Source of the DNA: Stenotrophomonas maltophilia | GTDB taxonomy: Bacteria > Pseudomonadota > Gammaproteobacteria > Xanthomonadales > Xanthomonadaceae | Assembly (NCBI RefSeq): GCF_003205835.1 | Contig: NZ_CP029773.1 | Span: 3,938,501-4,002,500, forward strand | DNA: 64,000 nt | Direction: 5' to 3' | Shown: piece after piece, positions 58,492 through 64,000 of the stretch | How the letters are laid out: each line of letters begins with the position of its first letter | Position numbering within the stretch: position 1 is the first letter of the stretch | Translations under genes and position numbers: made by a program | The notes under the pieces: generated by a model | Seen by the model: only the letters and a program-made list of their open reading frames with translations | Told to the model about the DNA's origin: nothing | The model's database searches: none

Positions 58492-59069
58492 TGGCCGGTT
58501 TCCGTACCCTGACCTCGGCCAGCGTGGTGCTGCGCCAGACCAACATCGACACCGACCAGATCATCCCGGCGCGGTTCCTGTCCACCACCGAGCGCGCCGG
58601 CCTGGGCCGCAACGCGTTCAATGACTGGCGCTGGCAGGCCGATGGTTCGCCGGTGGCCGACTTCGCCTTCAACCAGCCGCACAACGCCGGCCGCAGCATC
58701 CTGCTGGCCGGCCGCAACTTCGGCTGCGGTTCCTCGCGCGAGCATGCACCGTGGGCGCTGACCGACCTCGGCCTGCGCGCCATCGTCAGCAGCGAGATCG
58801 CCGACATCTTCCGCGGCAACTCGCTGAAGAACGGCCTGCTGCCGATCGTGCTGGACGAGGCCGATGTACAGGCGCTGATGCAGCGCCCGGACGACGAGCT
58901 GACCATCGACGTGGCCGCGCGCGAACTGCGCACGCCCGATGGTCGCGTCTATTCCTTCCCGCTGGATGGCTTCTCGCAGACCTGCCTGCTGGAAGGTGTC
59001 GACCAGTTGGGGTATCTGTTGGGCCGTGTCCCTGAAATTGAACGTTACGAGAGTGAGCATGCACGCTGA
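58491..59069 (+). CDS. leuD: 3-isopropylmalate dehydratase small subunit
   Basis: A 192-residue swivel-domain subunit. Recognised from [51 protein letters not shown] and [15 protein letters not shown]. The start overlaps the leuC stop by one base; the end overlaps the leuB start by 11 bases, showing tight translational coupling. Confidence 0.96.
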   Translation: MAGFRTLTSASVVLRQTNIDTDQIIPARFLSTTERAGLGRNAFNDWRWQADGSPVADFAFNQPHNAGRSILLAGRNFGCGSSREHAPWALTDLGLRAIVSSEIADIFRGNSLKNGLLPIVLDEADVQALMQRPDDELTIDVAARELRTPDGRVYSFPLDGFSQTCLLEGVDQLGYLLGRVPEIERYESEHAR

Positions 59070-60120
59070 AATTGTTGTCCTGCCCGGTGATGGCATCGGC
59101 CCGGAAGTCGCCGCCGCCGCGGTTGCGGTCCTGAAGACCGTCGCCGAACGCTTCAACCACACCTTCACCTTCAGCGAGCACGACATCGGTGGCATCGCCA
59201 TCGACCGCCACGGTGAACCGCTGCCGGCGTCGACCCTGGCGGCCTGCCAGGCCGCGAACGCGGTGCTGCTGGGCGCGGTCGGTGGCCCGAAGTGGTCCGA
59301 CCCGAACGCCAAGGTGCGCCCGGAGCAGGGCCTGCTGGCGATCCGCAAGGCGCTGGGGCTGTATGCCAACCTGCGCCCGGTGCGTACCCATGAAGCCGCC
59401 CTGCACGCCTCGCCGATCAAGGCCGAGCTGCTGCAGGGGGTGGACTTCGTGGTGGTGCGTGAACTGACCGGCGGCATCTACTTCGGCGACAAGACCCGCG
59501 ATGCCGACAGCGCCAGCGACCTGTGCCGCTATACCGTGGCCGAGATCGAACGCGTGCTGCGCAGTGCGTTCCGCCTGGCGCAACAGCGTCGCGGCAAGGT
59601 CACCTCGGTGGACAAGGCCAACGTGCTGGAAACCTCGCGCCTGTGGCGTGACGTGGCCGCGCGCATCGGCCGCGAGGAGTTCCCGGACGTGGCGCTGGAA
59701 CACCAGCTGGTCGATTCGATGGCGATGCACCTGCTGGCCAAGCCGCGCGAGTACGACGTGATCGTCACCGAGAACATGTTCGGTGACATCCTCACCGACG
59801 AAGCCTCGATGCTGGCCGGCTCGCTCGGCCTGCTGCCGTCGGCCTCGCTGGGCGAGCCCGGTGCGGTCGGCATCTACGAGCCGATCCACGGTTCGGCCCC
59901 GGACATCGCCGGCAAGGGCATCGCCAATCCCTACGCAACGATCTTCAGTGCGGCGATGCTGCTGCGCCATTCGCTGGGGCTGGAAGCCGAAGCCGCCGCG
60001 GTGGAAGCCGCCGTGCACGCCGTGCTGGACGACGGCGTGTTCACCGCCGACCTCGCGGCGAAGGGAACGGCAGTGAGTACCGCAGCCGCCACGGATGCGG
60101 TGCTGGCGAAGCTGGGCTGA
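59059..60120 (+). CDS. leuB: 3-isopropylmalate dehydrogenase
   Basis: A 353-residue NAD-dependent enzyme of leucine synthesis. Motifs: [20 protein letters not shown] at the start, [50 protein letters not shown], and the NAD site [35 protein letters not shown]. The start ATG 59059 lies inside leuD. It is the last gene of the ilv-leu run; SMAG repeats follow. Confidence 0.97.
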   Translation: MHAEIVVLPGDGIGPEVAAAAVAVLKTVAERFNHTFTFSEHDIGGIAIDRHGEPLPASTLAACQAANAVLLGAVGGPKWSDPNAKVRPEQGLLAIRKALGLYANLRPVRTHEAALHASPIKAELLQGVDFVVVRELTGGIYFGDKTRDADSASDLCRYTVAEIERVLRSAFRLAQQRRGKVTSVDKANVLETSRLWRDVAARIGREEFPDVALEHQLVDSMAMHLLAKPREYDVIVTENMFGDILTDEASMLAGSLGLLPSASLGEPGAVGIYEPIHGSAPDIAGKGIANPYATIFSAAMLLRHSLGLEAEAAAVEAAVHAVLDDGVFTADLAAKGTAVSTAAATDAVLAKLG

Positions 60121-60137
60121 CCTATCCGGCAACACTT

Positions 60138-60194
60138 GTAGAGTCGAGCCATGCTCGACTGCTGTTGCCTGAGTCGAGCATGGCTCGACTCTAC
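60138..60194. repeat. inverted SMAG pair after leuB
   Basis: GTAG + AGTCGAGCCATGCTCGACT faces its mirror copy AGTCGAGCATGGCTCGACT + CTAC. It sits between the convergent leuB and SDR genes. Confidence 0.85.
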
Positions 60195-60227
60195 AGGGAC
60201 CTCGCGGCCACGCCCTGCGTGGCTGCG

Positions 60228-61001
60228 TTACTTGGTGGTGTACCCACCATTGACCAGAATCGTCTGCCCGGTCATCCACCAGCCGTCGGTGACCAGGAAG
60301 CGGATCCACGGCACGATGTCGGCGATGTCGGTCAGTCCGGTACGGGTGAACGCCGACAGTGCGGCCGCGGTCTTGTGATACGCCTGCGCATCGGCACTCT
60401 CGGCGGGATAGAAGAACGGCGTGTCCATCGGACCCGGGCCGATCGCGGTCACCGAGATGCCACGCTCACCGAACTCCTTGGACGCCGCGCGGGTGAAATG
60501 CTCGACCGGTGCCTTGGTGCCTGCATAGCTGGAATAGAACGGGGTGAACGCCCCCAGCAGCGAGGTGACCAGCGTGCAGATGCGGCCACCGTCGTTGACG
60601 TGGCGGCCGGCCTCCTTCAGGAAGAAGAACGCAGCCTTGGCATTGACCGCACTCATCTCGTCGTACTCGGCTTCACTGATCTCAAGCAGCGGCTTCTTCA
60701 ACACCTTGCCGACCGTATTGATGGCGATATCGGGGCGGCCAACTGCGGCCACGGCTCCAGCGAACAAGCGCTCCATCGCTGCCGCCGACGTCAGGTCGCC
60801 CTGCAGCGCCACCGCCGTGCTGCCAGCGGCCTGCACGGCGGCGACGGTGGCCTCTGCATCGGCCTGGGTGGCGGCGCTGTTGTAGTGGATGACGATGGCT
60901 TTGGCGCCCTGGCTGGCGAAGTCGCGGGCCAGCAGGCCGCCCAGGTTCTTGGCGCCACCGGCGATCAGCACGGTCTTGCCCTTGAGGGAATGGTCGGTCA
61001 T
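60228..61001 (-). CDS. SDR family oxidoreductase
   Basis: A 257-residue NAD(P)-dependent short-chain dehydrogenase. Cofactor motif VLIAGGAKNLGGLLARDF near residue 12 (a GxxxNxG variant), INTVGKVLK in the place of NNAG, and the catalytic YSSYAGTKAPVEHF (Tyr-x3-Lys). The end WMTGQTILVNGGY is the typical C-terminus. Substrate unknown. It diverges from the LysR gene (118 bases between starts), which is a classical regulator-target pair. The start is at MTDHSLKGKTVLIAGG. Confidence 0.9.
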   Translation of the reverse strand: MTDHSLKGKTVLIAGGAKNLGGLLARDFASQGAKAIVIHYNSAATQADAEATVAAVQAAGSTAVALQGDLTSAAAMERLFAGAVAAVGRPDIAINTVGKVLKKPLLEISEAEYDEMSAVNAKAAFFFLKEAGRHVNDGGRICTLVTSLLGAFTPFYSSYAGTKAPVEHFTRAASKEFGERGISVTAIGPGPMDTPFFYPAESADAQAYHKTAAALSAFTRTGLTDIADIVPWIRFLVTDGWWMTGQTILVNGGYTTK

Positions 61002-61118
61002 GGCGTCTGTCTCGGGAGGGGGCTGCCCGGGGTGGCAACCCTGCCCTGACGACGATATCGTGCAGAAAATGCGGATAAAGCCCGCCACATTGACTTAACT
61101 TTCCAGAGCCAACGAACA

Positions 61119-62024
61119 ATGGACCGGATCGATCGCTTCCGCATCTTCACTCGGGTGGTGGAGTGCGCCAGCTTCACCCGCGCCGCCGACCAGCTCGGCC
61201 TGCCCCGCTCCACTGTCTCGGCGGCCATTGCGGAGCTGGAGCAGCGGCTTGGCACCCGCCTGCTGCAGCGCTCGACCCGGCGGGTCTCCACCACCCACGA
61301 CGGCGACGTGTTCCATGCCCGCTGCCTGCGCCTGATCGCAGAGGTTGAAGACGCCGAATCGTTGTTCCGACAGGATGACGCACAGCCGGTGGGCCTGCTG
61401 AAGATCGACGTGCCCAGCCGCATCGGCCGCCGCATCCTCGCCCCTGCGCTGCCGGATTTCTTCGCTCGCCATCCACAGGTGGAAGTGGACCTGGGCATGA
61501 CCGACCGCGCGGTGAACCTGATCGAAGACGGCTGTGATGCGGTACTGCGGGTCGGGCAGCTGGGTGACTCCAGCCTGGTCGCGCGCACGCTGGGACAGCT
61601 CGACTTCGTCAACGTCGCCGCGCCGGCCTACCTGCGCGAGCACGGCATGCCGCAGCATCCTGCCGACCTGCAGCAGCACCGCGCGGTGAACTATGCATCG
61701 CCGACGACAGCGCGGGTGGAAGCGTGGGAGTGGCAGGACGGCAGCCAGCTGCGCACGTTGCCGATGCCCGGCTGGGTGCGGGTCAACAGTGCCGAGGCCT
61801 CGATCGCCTGCTGCGTGGCCGGACTGGGGCTGCTGCAGATTCCGCGCTACGACGTACAGGCTGAACTGCAGTCAGGCGCATTGGTGGAGGTAATGCCGCA
61901 GTACGTGGCGCAGCCGTTACCGGTGACCCTGCTGCAGCCGCACCGGCAACACCGCGCGCAACGCGTGCAGGTGTTCATCGAATGGCTGCTGCCGGTGCTG
62001 CGGACCGGCCTGCAGCTGCAGTAG
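61119..62024 (+). CDS. LysR family transcriptional regulator
   Basis: A 301-residue regulator. The N-terminal winged helix is MDRIDRFRIFTRVVECASFTRAADQLGLPRSTVSAAIAELEQRLGTRLLQRSTRRVS. The effector domain follows from residue 90 (GLLKIDVPSRIGRRILAPALPDFFARHPQVEVDLGMTDR). This is the AaeR/DmlR-like sub-group. It diverges from the SDR gene and probably controls it. The stop TAG is inside a SMAG GTAG head (62021-62024). Confidence 0.93.
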   Translation: MDRIDRFRIFTRVVECASFTRAADQLGLPRSTVSAAIAELEQRLGTRLLQRSTRRVSTTHDGDVFHARCLRLIAEVEDAESLFRQDDAQPVGLLKIDVPSRIGRRILAPALPDFFARHPQVEVDLGMTDRAVNLIEDGCDAVLRVGQLGDSSLVARTLGQLDFVNVAAPAYLREHGMPQHPADLQQHRAVNYASPTTARVEAWEWQDGSQLRTLPMPGWVRVNSAEASIACCVAGLGLLQIPRYDVQAELQSGALVEVMPQYVAQPLPVTLLQPHRQHRAQRVQVFIEWLLPVLRTGLQLQ

Positions 62025-62270
62025 ATCAACGCCATGCGTGGATGCGTGCATCAGTGCCAACCAAGGTTGGCACCTACCAGGGCGAAGACCCGCTGCGGTA
62101 AATCCGCGCCATGCGTGGATGCACGCATCAGTGCCAACCAAGGTTGGCACCTACCAGGGCGAAGACCCGCTGCGGTAAATCCGCGCCATGCGTGGATGCG
62201 TGCATCAGTGCCGACCAAGGTTGGCACCCACCAGACCCACCGCAGTTGATCCACGCCATGCGTGGATGTG
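62021..62270. repeat. tandem 77-base repeat made of SMAG dimers
   Basis: Two complete units (62021-62097, 62098-62174) and a third partial one (62175-62234), nearly identical. Each has ATCAACGCCATGCGTGGAT-type and GCCAACCAAGGTTGGCAC palindromes, the second ending in CTAC. A further ATCCACGCCATGCGTGGAT lies at about 62249-62267. The block stands between the convergent LysR and RND genes. Confidence 0.85.
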
Positions 62271-62282
62271 CACAACGTGGAT

Positions 62283-62323
62283 GGGGTCAGAGCCCATTCC
62301 CAGCGGGAAAGGTATCCGACCCC
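62283..62323. repeat. GGGGTC...GACCCC palindrome (copy F)
   Basis: A 41-base hairpin (GGGGTCAGAGCCCATTCCC, GGGAAAGGTATCCGACCCC) between the convergent LysR and RND pump genes; two bases differ from the other copies. Confidence 0.75.
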
Positions 62324-62342
62324 GGCCGCAGAAGCCGGGGCA

Positions 62343-64000
62343 TCACGCCCCGGATTCGTCCGGCTTCACCCGGAACCATGCCGCGTACAACGCCGGCAGG
62401 AACACCAGGGTCAGCACCGTGCCCACGATCAGGCCACCCATGATCGAGATCGCCATCGAGCCATAGAACGCGCTGCGCGACAGCGGAATCATCGCCAGCA
62501 CCGCCGCCAGCGCGGTCAGCACGATCGGGCGGAAACGGCGCACCGTGGCATCGATGATCGAATGCCAGCGGTCATGCCCGGCATCGATGTCCTGCTGGAT
62601 CTGGTCGATCAGGATCACCGAGTTACGCATGATCATGCCCGCCAGCGCGATCGTGCCCAGCAGCGCCACGAAGCCGAACGGCGCGCGGAACAGCAGCAGG
62701 AACAGGGTCGCACCGATGATGCCCAGCGGCGCGGTCACCAGCACCATCGCCGCACGCGAGAAGCTGCGCAGCTGCAGCATCAGCAGCGTGGCCACCACCA
62801 CCAGGAACAGTGGCATGCCGGCCTTGATCGAGTTCTGGCCACGTGCCGAATCTTCCACGGTACCGCCGGTTTCCAGCAGGTAGCCGCTGGGCAGCTCGGC
62901 GCGGATGCCGTCGAGCGTCGGCAGGATCTGGTGCACCACGTCCAGCGGCTGCATGCCATCACTGATGTCGGCGCGCACGGTCACCGTCGGCAGGCGGTTG
63001 CGGTGCCAGATGATGCCGTCCTCGAAGCCGTACTCCATCGTCGCCACCTGCGACAGCGTGATGCTGCCGCCGTTGGCGGTCGGCATCGACAGGCTCGACA
63101 GCAGCTCCAGCTGGTTGCGTTCATCGGCCGGTCCACGCAGCAGCATCTCGATCTGGCGGTTGCCTTCGCGATACACACTCACCGACTGCCCGGCCAGCGA
63201 GCTGGACAGGAACTGGCTGACCTGGGCACTGCTCACGCCCAGCGCGCGGGCACGCTCCTGGTCGATCACCAGCCGCACCACCTTGCTCGGCTCGCTCCAG
63301 TCCAGGTTGACGTTCATCACGTGCGGGTTTTCACGCACCTTGGCCTCGACCTGGTGTGCGATCGCCTGCACCTTCTCGATGTGCTCGCCGGAGATGCGCA
63401 TCTGCACCGGGTAACCGACCGGCGGACCATTCTCCAGGCGGGTCACGCGCATCTGCACGTCCGGGAACTTCGGGATCACCTCATGCAGCAGCCAGTCACG
63501 GGTGCTTTCGCGCGACTTGATGTCCTTGGCCAGCACCACGAACTGGGCGAAGTTGGTGGCCGGCAGCTGCTGGTCCAGCGGCAGGTAGAAGCGCGGCGAA
63601 CCGGTGCCCACGTAGGACACATAGTTGGCGATGCCCTCGCGGTTGGACAGCAGCTTCTCCAGCTTCTCGGCCTGGGCCTGGGTCGAGCGCAGCGACGCGC
63701 CCTCGGCCAGCTCGATGTCCACCATCAGTTCCGGCCGGGTCGAATCCGGGAAGAACTGCTGCGGCACGAAGCGGAACATCATCAGCGAGAACACGAACAG
63801 GCCGATGGTCGCGGCGATCACCCACCAGCGATGACGCAGGCAGGCATCCAGGAAGCGGCGGAAGCTGCGGTAGAACGGGCGCTGGTACGGATCATGGTCG
63901 TGCCCGTGCTGTGGCGGTGCGATCAGGTTGGCCAGCGCCGGATAGCGGTCGGCCCACTGCTGGCGCTTGGCCAGCCAGCGCGCGGACAGGCTGCCCGGCT
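62343..64000 (-). CDS. RND efflux transporter permease (partial, C-terminal half)
   Basis: An AcrB-type inner-membrane proton/drug antiporter subunit; about 552 residues are inside the window and the N-terminal half is cut off. Visible: a His/Asp-rich hydrophilic loop (HGHDHDPYQRPF), LFVFSLMMFRFVPQQFFPDSTRPELMVDIELAEG, the periplasmic part, and the C-terminal membrane helices with RNSVILIDQIQQDIDAGHDRWHSIIDATVRRFRPIVLTAL. The protein is of the heavy-metal/drug RND type; the substrate cannot be set. Its upstream adaptor and outer-membrane partner genes are out of the window. It converges with the LysR gene. Confidence 0.9.
   Translation of the reverse strand, partial: PGSLSARWLAKRQQWADRYPALANLIAPPQHGHDHDPYQRPFYRSFRRFLDACLRHRWWVIAATIGLFVFSLMMFRFVPQQFFPDSTRPELMVDIELAEGASLRSTQAQAEKLEKLLSNREGIANYVSYVGTGSPRFYLPLDQQLPATNFAQFVVLAKDIKSRESTRDWLLHEVIPKFPDVQMRVTRLENGPPVGYPVQMRISGEHIEKVQAIAHQVEAKVRENPHVMNVNLDWSEPSKVVRLVIDQERARALGVSSAQVSQFLSSSLAGQSVSVYREGNRQIEMLLRGPADERNQLELLSSLSMPTANGGSITLSQVATMEYGFEDGIIWHRNRLPTVTVRADISDGMQPLDVVHQILPTLDGIRAELPSGYLLETGGTVEDSARGQNSIKAGMPLFLVVVATLLMLQLRSFSRAAMVLVTAPLGIIGATLFLLLFRAPFGFVALLGTIALAGMIMRNSVILIDQIQQDIDAGHDRWHSIIDATVRRFRPIVLTALAAVLAMIPLSRSAFYGSMAISIMGGLIVGTVLTLVFLPALYAAWFRVKPDESGA

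Noticed and set aside
62021..62270. CRISPR array
   Set aside because: Repeats are 77-base direct copies with nearly identical spacers made of palindromes; there are no unique spacers and no cas genes.

Overview
The window looks like a piece of a Stenotrophomonas chromosome (S. maltophilia complex, Xanthomonadaceae). The basis is the GC-rich codon use, Xanthomonas-type gene content (PPi-dependent phosphofructokinase next to adk, an ilvC-ilvG-ilvM-ilvA-leuA-leuCDB run, several TonB-dependent receptors) and dozens of short palindromes with a GTAG head, which match the SMAG repeat family described for S. maltophilia. No phage, integrase, transposase, tRNA, rRNA or CRISPR array was seen. It is ordinary core genome with unusually many small palindromic elements and several good RNA regulators.

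Layout. 1-3.5 kb: pepP and ygfB (leftward) diverge from the zapA unit, then 6S RNA, fau and an EVE-domain gene. 3.5-8 kb: rpiA, a DUF192 lipoprotein, a SirB1-type gene, rubredoxin, thiE, hemL. 8-19.5 kb: azurin, a HAD hydrolase, argD, a voltage-gated K+ channel with a zinc ribbon, two lipoproteins, an SDR, a small kinase, a DedA-PAP2-LssY fusion, a Lon-N domain protein and mpl. 19.5-25.3 kb: adk, pfp, a DUF488 protein and the proton-pumping pyrophosphatase hppA. 25.3-33.5 kb: a heme/iron module (tonB, exbD, exbB, DUF454, heme oxygenase, a large TonB-dependent receptor, fecR, fecI) with a Fur box ahead of fecI. 33.5-43.6 kb: ppa, an HDOD protein, a Cys-rich small protein, a second large TonB-dependent receptor with an AraC and a CadC-like regulator beside it, and an unusual ion-channel protein. 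43.6-50 kb: thiC with a TPP riboswitch, a BCCT transporter, ggt. 50-60 kb: the branched-chain amino acid operon ilvC-ilvG-ilvM-ilvA-leuA-methyltransferase-leuC-leuD-leuB, preceded by a textbook Ile/Leu/Val leader-peptide attenuator and a second, threonine-codon-rich attenuator-like structure. 60-64 kb: an SDR/LysR divergent pair, a tandem repeat block, and the C-terminal half of an RND efflux pump.

How the parts connect. The branched-chain operon runs with overlapping genes from threonine and pyruvate to isoleucine, valine and leucine, and its control appears to lie in the roughly 400-base leader. The heme module joins sensing (FecI/FecR), outer-membrane uptake (receptor), energy coupling (TonB-ExbBD) and heme breakdown (HemO). 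Three PPi enzymes (pfp, hppA, ppa) lie within 14 kb. The main unexplained structure is between genes: GTAG palindromes that supply the stop codons of several genes, a 39-41-base palindrome that sits almost only between convergent genes, two roughly 105-base composite palindromes with a shared core but different arms, and a possible small RNA between adk and mpl.
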